Assembly: GCA_024734555.1 (NCBI GenBank)
Contig: JANPWX010000161.1
Span: 1,289,370-1,353,369, forward strand
Reading direction: 5' to 3'
Length of the DNA: 64,000 bases
DNA from: Trochalopteron elliotii
Taxonomy: Eukaryota > Chordata > Aves > Passeriformes > Leiothrichidae
Shown here: positions 1 to 11,765 of the stretch, piece after piece
How the letters are laid out: each line of letters opens with the position of its first letter
Position numbering within the stretch: the stretch's first letter is position 1
Position numbers and translations under genes: made by a program
The notes under the pieces: model-generated
The model's input: only the letters and a program-made list of their open reading frames with translations
What the model was told of the DNA's origin: nothing
The model's database searches: none

Positions 1-767
1 TGATCTTAAAGTTGGAAACCAGTAACCCCAAATGCTAGCAGGATGCTCACCCAGTCCCTGGGGTGGTTTTCCAGCACCCCAGGACTCCCACCAAACCCTT
101 TGAACTATCTTAGCTGGGAGAGAACGGCGAGAAGATGGATTGGAAATCATCTCCCTTGGATCAAAGCCACTTGAGGCTTAAGAAGCAGGCGTGAAAGTTT
201 TATCTCTGGCTGCCCCAGGGTGGGCTTGTTGTTGACCAGGCTGTGGCTCTTCCCTGCCCTGATAACCCAGTGAGGAGGAAGGGTCCCAGCTCCCTCCTCA
301 GCTCCTGTAACCGAGAGGCAAAAGGCGACTCCCTCAGTTTGCTTTTCCCCCTGTCTATGGTTGAATATCTGTAAATGTTGTTTGCTAAACAAGAGCGCCG
401 GTGGCAGAGGAATTAGAAGAAATCCCTTCTTAATTGGAAACAGTGAGTGTGTGTATTTTTTCAGTTGTCTATTTTGGGCCTTGTAAAATTAAAGTTATTA
501 ACTGTAATGCAGCGGTTTCCAGATTCCCACAGCCCTTTACAATAGCGGGGAAATTCATCCCAGGTCACTGGGAGCCTTTAATGAATACATTAAGGCTTAT
601 TATTAAAATAAAGTACTTGCAGCTTTATGGGAGACATCTGGCAAGGCTGCTTGTCTCTCTGAAGGCTCCCTGAGTGTCCTCTCCCGGCGTGCACCACGTC
701 AGGCCCGGCTTTCAGGAGCTGTTCCCCACACAAGGATTCCCACAGGAGGCTCTGGGAGACACAGAGA
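1..767. other. Intergenic sequence, no gene seen
   Basis: No exon with homology I recognise and no repeat that I can name. Open frames here are short and overlap on both strands, as expected by chance. It ends where the first LTR copy begins. Confidence 0.6.
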
Positions 768-1090
768 TGTGGCAGTTTCAGGGCACACGAGGAATGAGGC
801 AGATGCAGCAGGTTATGAGAAAGCTCCTCTTTTTTAATTATCTGATTTCATTACTTATATTCATTTTTACAGAGGTCAAGAGATTGGCTACACAGGTTGC
901 CACCTCTTCGACCTGGATGGTGAACATCACCATCCATCACATTTCTCCTCCCAGAGGAGAAAAATGAAAACACACTGATAAATTCTAAAAACATCCATTG
1001 TTTTCTTGAAGCTGCGTGAGAACAGCACTGCAAGATTTCAAACACCTCCATTTTCAAGAGGAATTGAGGGCAACACAGAGAGCCCTTGCA
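768..1090 (-). mobile_element. Endogenous retrovirus LTR, copy 1 (solo, minus)
   Basis: This stretch matches 7485-7803 in the same orientation and 5080-5371 in reverse. The shared core includes GATGGTGAACATCACC-type sequence and a short CTCCT/AGGAG palindrome. Read on the minus strand it begins TG and ends CA, with an AATATAAG TATA-like box and a decayed polyadenylation signal (AATTAAA instead of AATAAA). No primer-binding site or coding remnant adjoins it, so it is probably a solo LTR. Boundaries are judged from where the copies stop matching and may be off by about 10 bases. Confidence 0.7.
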
Positions 1091-4000
1091 GGATGTGATG
1101 GAGAGCAGTTGTGCCAGACCTGCCCCTGTGGTGGCTCCATGGATGTTTCTGGAGCCGAGCTGGCACTGCAGGCACCGGTGTGAGCCCTGCCGGGATGCTC
1201 CTGCTCAGCCCACAGGGGTAAAGCTGCCTCGTTCCCCAGTGGGATGTGCAGGCAGAGCTGAGCTGTGCTAACCCCGGGCAGGAGGAGGAGAGTCTGGGCA
1301 CAGCCAGCTGGCCTGGGTGCAGGCAGGCCAGCTTGGAGCCAGCTGCTGGCCAGCTGTGCTCGCCCAAAGCAGGGCGCTACAACTGATAAGCGGCTTCGTA
1401 TCACACGGTGTGGCTGCACCCACACTACACTGCACAGCCACATCACACAACAACTCCTCGGTGCTGCATGAAAAGGTGGGAGCCAAATCCTTGGGGTTTA
1501 GAGCCAGAGAGTTGCCCTGGGCTGGCACTGTTGGCAGCAGGCACCTCGCAGGCAGCGTGCTCTCGTGCCGCCCAGAGCAAAGAAGGGTCTGGAACGGCTG
1601 TGATCTTATCGCTGCTTTATCTGCAGCCAGGCCTGATCCCGGCACAAAGCGGGGCCACGTGGCAGTAATTGTGTTAGGAAAACAAACTAATCTCCGAAGG
1701 GACAGAGAGCAGCTGTCGGGCTATCGGTGCTATCAGGGAAATGGATGTGGCCTGCCAGCTCGCAGCGCTGCTCCGCCGGAGCAGGGGCCGGCCAGGGGAT
1801 GGAGGGGGCAGAGAGGGAAGGAAAATAAGCTTGGGCTGCCAGGCGAGACTGGAGGAGTGTTTGTCGTGGCATTCGCCGAGAAGCTCTTTGCTTGCCAGAA
1901 TGTTTGTGAGATGTGGTCTGGCAGGTCAGGTGTGGCAGTGAGGAGAGCCAGGTTGACCCTGGCAGATCCCTTGTCACCATCTGCTCAGTGTCTGCACTCC
2001 TTGTCTAATTTAGCAGCAGGTTTTGAAGAGCTTTCCCCTAATGTGCTCCCCCCAAGGATGGCTCTGTGCCCCAGGCACCCCAAAACCTGCTGCTGATGCA
2101 GCTTGCCCTCCCTTGCCAGCCTACTCCTCTCTTCAGCACAGCCTGGTGACTCCACAAAGGGTGCAGGGGCCAGACCCCAAGAGTGTGCTGGGGAGACAGA
2201 AGAGGTTCCTGGAGATGCATAGAGAGATCAGGCTGCAGCAGAAGGAGCCTTCCTCTGCAATATTTCCCTAAATCTGGAAGGGAGAGGAACCATGCAATGG
2301 TCAGGCTGGTTTTGAGCTGGTTCTCTCTCCTGTGAAACCATTGGCAGGAAATTATTACAAAGATCCTCCAGCTGTTGTGCTTGGCTCTCCCCACACCTCT
2401 CCTCTGTGCCTGGGTCTCTAGCCCAGGAGCTCAGCCATGCCATGCAGGGAAACACAGGATCTTCCCCCAAATTCTGAGTGTGAGCATCTTTGGCTGGTGG
2501 AAGGTGGGGAGGAAAGCAAATGGCAGAGGCAGGGCAGCCCCACAGGTCTCACATGTGCCCCTCTCCCCAAAAAACTGAATCAATCCCCTGGTTCTGGATA
2601 ACCCCAAACCTGGGGAAGGTTAAAATCTAGCTCTGAAGTGTCTGGCTCTGACCCAACAGAAACATTGTTGTTTCTGGATTATGTGTTTAAGAGAAAAGAA
2701 AATCCTATCATGAAGCAATGCCAACAAGATATGCAATTGTGTCTTGTATTTAGTCTGTCCTCCATACTCTACTAAGGCTCCAACTGAGATGGACTTGAAA
2801 AATAAAAAAGCCCAGAATTACACAGCTCTCAAAAGTGTTCTTGAAAATAAATTTTTGCCAGGTCCCTCCCCAGCACTTAATTAAGACTTCTATTAAATGC
2901 TGACAGGAGCTTGATAGCGTTATATGTTGCAGCAGGCTCTGTTCATGGTGTTATAATTATGGCAGTAAAACAGTTTCCATTATAGTCCTCCTTTTCATAA
3001 GCTCATAACTTCTGAAAACATTTACTTTTCACGTTGAAATTTTTGTATGCCTGGCCTTAACCAGGTGGGATACTTTTTTTTAACTCTGAGAAAAAAATCC
3101 ATGTAGCCCTTTTTGAGTTATAGGGGAGAAAATACAAGGTTTTTTCAACTGGAATATAAGTGAGGGGGAAAAGGTAATGACATCATTTTTCTAAAGAGAT
3201 GGATAGCAAAAGCCTGTGATACCTGACACTTGCTTTGGAAATGGATAGGCTGGGCTTTGCAGAGTTGCCTGGGGCATTTCCCATCAGGAAAAAAAAAATC
3301 CTATCTCTGATTTAAAAGCCTTGGTGAAGCCAATGGCAGAGCCTTGAGGGAATCCACTTGTCACCCATTAGAAGTGACTCTTGGTTGCAGGTTAAAAGCA
3401 GAGGATGGTAATTAAGAACTCTTCCCTTCTGGCAACATTTTTGAGGTACTGACAGTATTTCTCATCTCTCATGGGGATGAGGAGTCAGTTCTGAAAAATT
3501 TTGTGAACTAGAAAACCAAAGGGTAAGATCTTTTAAGGTCAATGAAAATATTTTTCTTTGATAATTTCAAGCTTCCTGTTTTGATAGGATTTTTTTTTTC
3601 CTATAAGCAGCTTAATTCTGAAGAGAGAAGACCTTTTCAACTAAAGCCCTGGGATGTGTCACTGAGGGAAGTACAAAAGCCAAACATTTGGACAATTTGG
3701 ACACGAGTTTGAGCTTTTTTCCCAGCTGAAACAACTGTCCAAACCACTCTCGCCTGCAAAAAGAAAAATGGGCATTTTCCCACTGTTCCCCTTCCCAAGA
3801 ACAGGGACTTTCCTAGCTGTCCCAGTGAATGGTGGCCAAATGCAGCAGTGGGGCAAATGAGATGGAGCCTCAGTTGCAGAAGCAGCTTGAAGCACTGTGA
3901 GATCCATTGGACTCTTGATTTTATTTGTGGCTCCAGGATTTTTTCCTCCTTCCCAGTCACCACCATCGTGGTCCCTCAGCAGAGATTTCAAAGGCACAGG

Positions 4001-5079
4001 AATCCCTTGGGACACTGAAGATACAGATGAGCTTCTACTGCAGCCTTCAAAAGCATTTAGGATCATTAAAAGTCTGCTTTCTGATGGGGCCACTAACCAC
4101 ATGGAAAGTGGGATTTAGGTTCTTAAATTGTTTCTCTGTTTTAGAAATTTTGCTTTTTTGGGACTGGTGGTTCTTAGTGGCTAGTCAAGGAAGGACAGCT
4201 GGGAGTGAGGTCGGGTGGAAGTATGGCTGGAAAGCAATGTTTTGTCCCTTGGTGCACTGGAATGCAGTTTTTCAGGCAGAGCCAAGAGAAAAGGTGTCCT
4301 GGAGGAGGATGGAGAAGATGGATAGAGGCACAGACCTGTCCCTGAGGGCTGGCAAATGTGATTTGCAACGCAAATGAGTGATAAAGCAGGAGTAGATTGC
4401 CTGCCCTCAACCCTCCTGGTCTTCAAAAGTGGCTCAAGGAGCACTAAACACCACAGTTACATTCTTTTCTTCCTCTCTAAAACAGGGCTAAACTCGCTTG
4501 TATATGTATTTACGGCTCCACATTCCCCGGCGATGGCTGCGGGGAGTTTCCAGAGGCCGGCCGGGATTCCCGCACCCCTCTCCCGAGGCGCAGAGGAGAG
4601 GACTGGTGGGCATGTGTGTGTGGCAGAGGTTGCCCCGCGGGCCGGGCTGGCTTTCCCCGCAGCGTGCCCCTGCCTGGGGCTGCGGAGGGAGCGCTGCCTT
4701 CCCCCCGGTGTGCTCTGCACAGCCCCTGGCTGCTTTCTTTGGCGTGCTGGGAGCTCGCTTGGTTCTGGCCAAAAGCTGTTCTTGACACTGATGTAATCGA
4801 AATCCAAATATCGCTGAGGGAAGCTTATCTGCAAACATGCCCGGCCCCGGAGCCAGCACCCCCAGCCCAATCAGGCTGCCTGAGGCAGCGCCAGCGGGGT
4901 TGCGTGGCTTGGTGTGAAGTCAGCTCGAAATGATGGTGTGTAGGCACGCAGCTGAGACCTGGGGAGGAGATTAGAGCCAGAAAAAGCTGCCTCGACTGCC
5001 AGACCCAAGGGTCTTTGCTGACCTGGACCCTTTGTCTTTAGGTTTTGCTCCCTGGGGATTCCCCAGTGTCGCCCTGATG
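1091..5079. other. Intergenic, mostly unique sequence
   Basis: No gene recognised. About 1100-2500 is moderately GC-rich and full of overlapping chance frames. About 2640-3600 is AT-rich with several TTAATTAA- and TTATAATTATG-type homeodomain-like motifs and could be regulatory. About 4520-4900 is GC-rich with CpGs, but I see no start codon context or protein homology that would make it a gene. Confidence 0.5.
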
Positions 5080-5371
5080 CAGAAGTCTTTTTGTTGTTTA
5101 TACTCTTGAACTGGAGTTTCTCACGCAGCTTCACAAAAATAATGTATATTTTTAGCACTTATCTATTGTTTGCATTCTTGTCCTCTGGGAGGAGAAATGT
5201 GATGGACGGTGATGTTCACCATCCAGGTCAAGAGGTGGCAACCTGTGTAGCCAATCTCTGGCCTTTTGTAAAAATGTATATATGGAGTCAGATTTTTAGA
5301 ATAAAGTAGTAGAAGCTTCCCCTTGAGCTGCTGTGTCTGCTTCATTCCTTGGGTGCCCTGAGACTGTCACA
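5080..5371 (+). mobile_element. Endogenous retrovirus LTR, copy 2 (plus)
   Basis: Same LTR family as 768-1090 and 7485-7803, in the opposite orientation. It carries the GGTGATGTTCACCATCCAGG core, a TATATA box near 5278, AATAAAG near 5299, and ends in CA at 5370-5371. The 5' part is more diverged but still alignable (CTTGAAC, TTCTCACGCAGCTTCA). Unlike the other copies, it is followed by a primer-binding-site-like sequence, so some internal retroviral leader is retained. No gag, pol or env coding is visible. Confidence 0.72.
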
Positions 5372-5373
5372 AG

Positions 5374-5391
5374 TGGGGACCCCCGAACGTG
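5374..5391 (+). other. Decayed retroviral primer-binding-site-like sequence
   Basis: TGGGGACCCCCGAACGTG starts two bases after the LTR's terminal CA, the normal spacing of a retroviral PBS. It resembles the tRNA-Trp type PBS of avian alpharetrovirus-like elements (TGGTGACCCCGACGTGAT) with one substitution and two apparent one-base insertions over the first 16 positions. The resemblance is judged by eye. Downstream to about 5600 may be leader remnant, but no open gag frame follows. Confidence 0.5.
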
Positions 5392-7484
5392 TGCACCTGA
5401 CACACCCCAGAGGGTTTTTCTGTCAAGGAAGAGGGATGTGTGCCCCAAGTGCTACCCAAATACCCTCTCTGGAGCAACTCCAAGGAGACCCAAAGGCACA
5501 GGCACTGGAAATCTTGGTCTAGGTAGCAGACCCAATGTCTGTCCTTGCTAAAGACTGGGGCCAAGGAGGGATGTAGGCTGCTAGGGAGGATTCAGGCCAA
5601 ATGTACACACCAGCAATAAAAGAGGAAAATTCATTGATTGGAGAAAAAAAAACCTTAAACACTTGAAACCGTTGCTCATGGTATTGAGTTAGACAAAAAT
5701 GGAATGAGGAGAGAGGTGTCAGAAGGCAGGAAATTACACCAATGTTATTCCTGTTGAGAGAGAGGCTTACTCCAGTGTGAAATTTTTAAAAGATTTGTGA
5801 ATGCTACAAACACCTTTGGATGAACAGCACTGCAGGTGTGGGATGGTGGAAAGAAGCTCCAAAAGGAAGAATGTGCTATGCCAGGATGATTCAGTCAGAA
5901 ATTTCTGGTGTCTGTGCACAGGCAGCAGTGACTCCTTGGTGATAGAGCATTTCTGCTGTGACCTTTAGAGCCAAGGGTTGCACCTGACCTGTAGTTTTCA
6001 GCTAGATCCCAACAGACCAGCTTTCTTCAAGTGTGAATCCTCTCCTCCTCCACCCCTCCATGCCATCCTCTGGTGTCAGACCCGAGGGAAGGACAGTCTG
6101 TCCTTCTGTAGGAAGGAGTCTCTGGCTTTCGAGCTGCTGGCAGTGCCCCCGGTGCTAATTTTCATCTTCTGACCCCACATTTCCAGCAGGAGTGGAAGAA
6201 ACTTGAATCAGGGCTGTTCTTGGTGGGTCCATGTCACTCAATGCACTCTGAGAGGGTTTGTCACTGGCTGCTTGCCCTGTGCCGTCGGGCTGCTTGTGCC
6301 TTGAGTCTGTGCTGGTGCTGCACCTCGTGGTTGGGTTCAGACTCCCCTGCTCTCCCACTCACCTGCTCCCTCCACCCCAAGCGTTTTTCCAGACTGCACC
6401 AATAATTGAATGTGCAGAGGTAGCAGGGCACGGATCTGTCTGAGCCTCGCTCGCCTTCAGTACCCCGGGAGGGAAGAGAAGTGGGGGCGGGGGAAGGCTT
6501 TTATCCCCTTTTAGAGAGCAGGAACATGGGATGTGCATTAGGCTTTCTTCTTCAGGGAGTATGGCTGCGTTTCGCCTCTCGCAGCTGTCCCTCCCCGCGC
6601 ATTCCTGCACAAACCCCTTTTGTTCGCTGCCCTCGGCCAATATACAGGCAGCAACAGCAGCCCAGATGTTCCCTATCAAACTCAGAGCCATGCCAACAAA
6701 CTTTGGCACACATGAAAGTGTGCTGAGGAATGGGCCTCCGCAAATACCATTCCTTTTTTTTTTTTTTCTTTCCCCCCACCCTTCCATTCCTGTAAGGATT
6801 TTTTAAACGCTAATGGCTTCCACGCCGTGACAGCCGGGCCGGGCTCCGGGAGCGTCTGGCAGATCGGTGCCGCAGGTACCCGCGGCGCCTCGGGGGCTGC
6901 GCTAACCTTGAGCCCCTGCCCTGGCGTTTTCCCCGCTGCCTTTCCAGAGCCGGGGCCGCGTTCCCGTGGGCGATGTTGTTTGCAGGCTGACCTGCAGGCC
7001 AGCAGGGGAACGCAGGCGATGCTTTGAGGGGATTTTGCTGTGAATCTGTTTTCTCCCAGCACAGTCCGGGCTGGTTTGTGATGACCTAGAAAAGCATAAT
7101 TAAAGATGCTGTGGGGGCTGAGTGGCCCCTTCAAGCTTGGCTTTATCACAGTCCCAGTGCTTGCTGGGCGTGTGGAAGTGAGTTGGGTTTTTGGCTGGGG
7201 TGAGATGCAGTTTTTCCTCATTTCTTTCTCACCGTTTTCCCTGCAGGCAATTCCTGCTGCTGCCATTCAGCTGTGAGCCCGGGGTCATGGTGCAGATGGG
7301 GCCACTGCACTTCCCAGGAGCTCTGTTGGCACCACAGGCTGACAGAGATGACCTGGAGCACCAGGAGCTGAGGGACAGCAAGGCCAGGACTCAGCTCTAC
7401 AAACCAGAACAGCCCTGGCTTTGGCCATGAGCAGATGGGTGAGCACACAAATGAAAACCTTTCTCTGTCCACAAGTTAGAGGAC
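5392..7484. other. Possible retroviral leader remnant, then intergenic
   Basis: The first about 200 bases may belong to the element of 5080-5391. After that no repeat or gene is recognised. About 6820-7030 is GC-rich with several CpGs, but has no supported exon. Poly-T at about 6752-6767 is a simple homopolymer. Confidence 0.4.
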
Positions 7485-7803
7485 TGTGTCAAGTTCGGAC
7501 ACACGAGGAGCGAGGCAGACGCAGCAGGTCAAGGGAAAGCTTCTCTTTCCTTTATTATCTGACTCTAATACTTATATACATTTGTACAGAGGTCAAGAGA
7601 TTGGCTGCACAGGTCGCCACCTCTTCGACCTGGATGGTGAACATCACCGTCCATCACGTTTCTCCTCTCAGAGGAGAAAAATGTAAACACACTGATAAAT
7701 TTTAAAAACATGCATTGTTTTTATGAAGTTGTGTGAGAACAGCACTGCTTAAGTTCAAACACTTGCAAGCAATAGAAAACTAAGAACAACAGAGAACAAC
7801 TCA
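7485..7803 (-). mobile_element. Endogenous retrovirus LTR, copy 3 (solo, minus)
   Basis: Best-preserved copy of the family. On the minus strand it has a TATATAAG box, an intact AATAAAGG polyadenylation signal about 20 bases further on, a CTCCTCTGAGAGGAG palindrome, and CA at its 3' end. It aligns to 768-1090 along its whole length. The flank next to its 3' end shows no PBS, and I see no clear target-site duplication, so I call it a solo LTR. Confidence 0.75.
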
Positions 7804-9069
7804 TGCTGAGTAAAACACAACCTTGAGGCTGTGCAGGGACATGCTTTGAGGGAAGAGCTCCCTGCTGCACCCTGATGTGTAAATGTGGTTAAAAGTTGCT
7901 GCAGCTGCCACCCCTCTCTGCTCCTGTGCAGACTCAGCCCTGGCCCTCACTGCAGATCTCAAATGGCAGAGCCATGTCCCACCCCTCTGGCTCCACCACT
8001 GAACTCCACGGGGTCAGTGCCACGTTTGGTGCCAAACCACCCACCCATGGAGAGATGGGCTTGGGCAGGAGACAGCAAATGCTGCTCCTCACTCACTGCA
8101 GCAAGCAAAGGTAATTTCTGGCAGAAGAACCATTCTCATCTAACTTAAACATTTGTTTCAGCACCAGGGCTCTTCAAAGACAGCTTGAAATAGTTTTTTT
8201 ACCCCTCCGCTATAATGGCAGTGATGTATTTTTTCACTCCTCTCTCACGCTGTAAAGATTGAAGCATTTTTGCTCAAATTAAAATTTAAAAAAAAAAAAT
8301 AAATCTCATCTGGATGAAAACCAGACCTTGCAAAGTTTCCATGGAGGGTGGTGAACCTCTCTCCCTAGCAGTGGGCTTATCTGAGATCATCTACTTGAGG
8401 AGTGTGCCAAGATTTGGATCCTGGAAAAAGACCCTTCTTGGAGGGTTTTGCATAAGAAGGGATGGAAGGATCCATTGCACAGTGAATTTGGTTAAGGGAG
8501 GAGGAGGCACTCAAGGTCCTAGGGGAGGGAGAACAGCTCCATTCCAGCCTGGAGTTGAACAGAGATGAAGCAATGATTGCAGAGAGGTTCAGAGGAACCA
8601 CCAGATGTGCAGGGGATGGCCAGGGCTGGGGAAGGGGGAGAAAAGGAGTTTGCAGAGTCTAGGGGCAGGACTCAGCTCTGGCTACAAGGATGTGCTCTGA
8701 TGGCAGCAACTCCAGCTGCTGTGGAGGGGCCTGACTGGGTGAACTGGGCTGGGTGAGGGCAGGGCCCATTTCCAGAGACATCCTTCCCCCAGGCTGGTGC
8801 CTCTTGCAGTGGTGACAGTGATCCTCAAAAGGCAGAGTCAGCTGCACCCTCTGTATCTTTGTCCTGGCTGTGGACCTCAGAAAATAAATGTAACCTTTGA
8901 GAAAAGGTTAAGATAAAGAGGTGGTGGAAGAAAAATGGTCTGAGATGATGAAAACCCCATCTCAGGGGGGAGAGTGAAGGGGAAAAAAAATTGTGGTTGT
9001 TTTTCTACAAAGGATTTGTAGGTATTAATTCTAGAAAGTAGGAGAAAATGAGCTCTGTTCAATTTCTCT
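7804..9069. other. Intergenic, no gene seen
   Basis: No supported exon or named repeat. An A-rich run at about 8287-8301 is simple sequence. Confidence 0.5.
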
Positions 9070-9127
9070 GGCTCCCTTTATTAAGGAGGGAAGTCACTGG
9101 TTCCCTTCATTAAGGAGGGAAGGCAAC
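9070..9127. repeat. Two-copy 29-bp tandem duplication
   Basis: Units at 9070-9098 and 9099-9127 share GGNTCCCTTNATTAAGGA followed by GGGAAG with few differences. It looks like a local duplication and has no gene context. Confidence 0.75.
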
Positions 9128-10779
9128 ACAATGAATTTACCATTAAAACGGTAGTAAGAAAAAATAATAAGAAGAACCACAGCTCCTAAATTATCCTATT
9201 TAAAAATAAAATAAAATATAAAATCAAGAGGTAGTTGCCATTTCACATGTGGTCTGGTTTAAATCCTGGGAGCAAGGTGGCCCCTGAGATCTAACCTGTT
9301 GGAGTAGAGCCCTGCTGTGTTCAAAGGCAATGGCAAACCCTTGAATTTGCTTTCAAACTTGGGCTGGGGCTGCTGAGGTTTTCTCTCAGGTTTTCTGAAG
9401 CCCTGAGCGAGTTGGGGAAGATCTCTTTTCATCACCAAACAGTCTGTGGGAAAAATCCATCAGTAGATTTGCTTGGAGGGAACAGTTTGGGATGTGAGGC
9501 AGATGCTTGCTGGATTGTTTCGTGGCTTACATAGAAAGTCTGCAATCTTTGGGGCTTCATATAAAACCTGGAGGACAAAGGTCTTCCCTAAAAAGTCAGA
9601 CTCCCCAAATGAGGCCGATTTCAGCAGTTGATCTTCATTTAACACTTCCAAGCCAGATGAAAAATTGCAGACTGAATGTGGCCACGTGTACTTAGGAGGG
9701 GTTTCTAGTTCCTGGTGCACAGGTGTTGCTCCTTGCAGGATGCAGAAGTGCCCTGCTGAATAATAATAATGAATTGTGAAATAAATAAGCTGCTAAATAA
9801 TCCTGCTTTTCTGAGCTGGACAATCCATGCTGGACTCAATGCTGGCTTGCTCTCAGAACTCAGGATATCTGTTTGTCCTCCCCAGCTCATCTTCAGTTTC
9901 TCTGTTAGTGAGTGCATTGCTACACTGAGCACGTGGACAGGGATTGCAAAGCCTTTTCTCCTGCTAGGAGAGGGGTCTGGAAACAATTACAAGCTGCTCA
10001 TGCTTAATCACTCGGGTAAATCTTAAATGCCTGCCTTAATATTTTGCAGGAGTGAAGATGGCATCTGAATTTTTGCGGTGTGCAGGTTACCCAGCAGAGC
10101 ACACTGACCTTGACAGTTCTGTGCATATTTTGGGAGTCTTCAGAACCCCCCAGCTTCTTGAAATTAAGGAACAATTTCAAAGTAAAACTAAAATGCAAAG
10201 GGGGAGAAAAAACCCTGAAGTTTGCCTGATATTTGTGCAAATTGTCAGCTCAGTCATGTTCTTGTGAACCTTCGCTGAACCTGACCATTTGTACATCAAA
10301 CTGAACAAGAAGAGAGTATTAAATAAGTTGAAAAATAAAAAATTAAGTTCCCTGTGAAAATGAAGGCAACCAAAATAACTCACAAATCTGGACTGAAGTC
10401 AGTCAATGACAAGACAAAACAATAGAAGTCTTCCATACTTCCTTAAATATTGAAATGTTTCACTTCAGCATTTTCAGGCTGAAGCAGTTTGCTTTATTCA
10501 ACGTTATTTAGTTTGATGCTTTCTTTTTTATTTTCACTTTCAACAGACCTGAATTTAAAAGGAAAAGGGTTGTGGTTTTTTACATTGACTTTTTAAAAAG
10601 ATGGAATAGTCTCCAAGCAAACCAGAAGATTTTGTTACTGGTCAAGCAAAATGTTTTTGGTTGACCCAAAATGAATCAAACTTTCCTCATTATATTAAGT
10701 CTTTCCTCTTAGTTCAGCTCCAAAACCAGAATCTTCCACCACTAGAAGAAACCAGCCATCCTTGCTTTCACCTTCCTGC
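9128..10779. other. Intergenic, AT-rich, no gene seen
   Basis: Includes A/T-rich simple sequence near 9195-9225. Short frames on both strands lack any recognisable homology. Confidence 0.5.
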
Positions 10780-11375
10780 TGCAGCAGTCAGGGGTCTAAT
10801 TTTGGTTGCTCCTGTCTCGGGTTTTGGGTTTTCTTTCTGCCTGAGAGTCAGGTGGTGGTTCGGGTGGTTTGAGAGAGTCTTTTTTGCCCTCTGAAGGCTT
10901 TGAGTCGGCGTGAGAATGAAGAGGAGTCTCAAGGTCTTGTTGTTTCTTGGTTTCTCATGTGCTTATTATTTCTTATATTTCTCTCTGTGCCCGGCCGAGA
11001 TGTTCACAGCTGCTCGGACACAGGCAACTCCCCCTGTGATGGGAGGTCACTGCCTCTTATACAGATAATTACGTGTCTATTATTTACAATTCTGTGCCAA
11101 TGCCTATAATCTATACTAGAAAGGTCACCTCTACTTTCACCCAATCTCCTTACACTGCTTTGTGCCACCGTCACTGCAGAAGATGGAGGCCAAGGGAGAA
11201 CAAGAAGAACCCAGGGCACCACCCTAAAATCTCCATCTTGTCCCCCAGTCAGTTCCATTCTAAGAATCCCAAAACTACCAAATTTTCCACCCTGTGCTGT
11301 GCTAAACTACTGTTTTCACACATTTGTGACTTGTAATTCTTCTCTCAATGTCAGAAGCTTTTTCCATGGACTAAA
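10780..11375 (-). mobile_element. LTR-like endogenous retrovirus sequence (minus)
   Basis: Read on the minus strand, this has the look of a passerine ERV LTR: GGGACAAGATGGAGATTTTA, then a run ending in AAATATAAGAAATAATAAGC, then a short CA-rich tail. The resemblance to LTRs common in songbird genomes is from memory and is not tested by alignment. There is no coding remnant, and boundaries are approximate. Confidence 0.45.
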
Positions 11376-11529
11376 ATCAAAGCCTGTGTCTTCCTGGGCT
11401 CTGTGCCAGACAACTCCCCTGGACAGACCCCCCTGTCCAGGATTCAAACCATCTTTCTCAGGTCCCAGGCCTCTCTGGTGAGGTCTGTGACCATCCAGGG
11501 CAACCAAAGGAACGCCCTGGACTTCGACA
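11376..11529 (-). mobile_element. Possible ERV leader with two perfect stem-loops
   Basis: Lies just downstream, on the minus strand, of the LTR-like segment at 11530-11765. It holds two perfect inverted repeats: TCCAGGGC/GCCCTGGA (11494-11501 with 11514-11521) and CTGGACAG/CTGTCCAG (11419-11426 with 11433-11440). Stem-loops after the 5' LTR are typical of retroviral leaders, but that role is inferred here. Confidence 0.35.
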
Positions 11530-11765
11530 CTCCTGTTTCAATCTTTATTCCCCTCTCGATGTATTGCGGGCTCAGCTCGGTGATATCATAGTTTGCAGCC
11601 AGGGTGTGGTACAGATTTCTCTCCAACTATCTCAGATACCTCACCAAAGAGCTGCTAAGCCTCCCTGGCCAGCAGCCTGCTTGTCTGCAGGCTTTATAGC
11701 CCTGCTTCAAACCCTGCCAGTGACACCAACACTTGGAAATCCTCATTAGTTCGTGGCCCTGGTAA
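11530..11765 (-). mobile_element. LTR-like segment with TATA box and poly(A) signal (minus)
   Basis: On the minus strand there is CTATAAAGCCTGC at about 11690-11702 and GGGGAATAAAGATTG at about 11545-11559, spaced like U3-R of an LTR. The segment differs in sequence from the family at 768, 5080 and 7485. It adjoins another LTR-like segment at 10780-11375, so the whole may be one composite or rearranged ERV. Confidence 0.45.

Noticed and set aside
1317..2096. 259-codon open frame upstream of GORAB
   Set aside because: It overlaps several other open frames on both strands in a GC-rich stretch. It has no recognisable domain, no splice context and no periodic codon signal.
768..7803. A full provirus between LTR copies 1 and 3
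   Set aside because: Both are minus and about 6.4 kb apart, which would suit a provirus. But no gag, pol or env homology lies between them, there is no primer-binding site next to copy 3, and an opposite-strand LTR lies in the middle.
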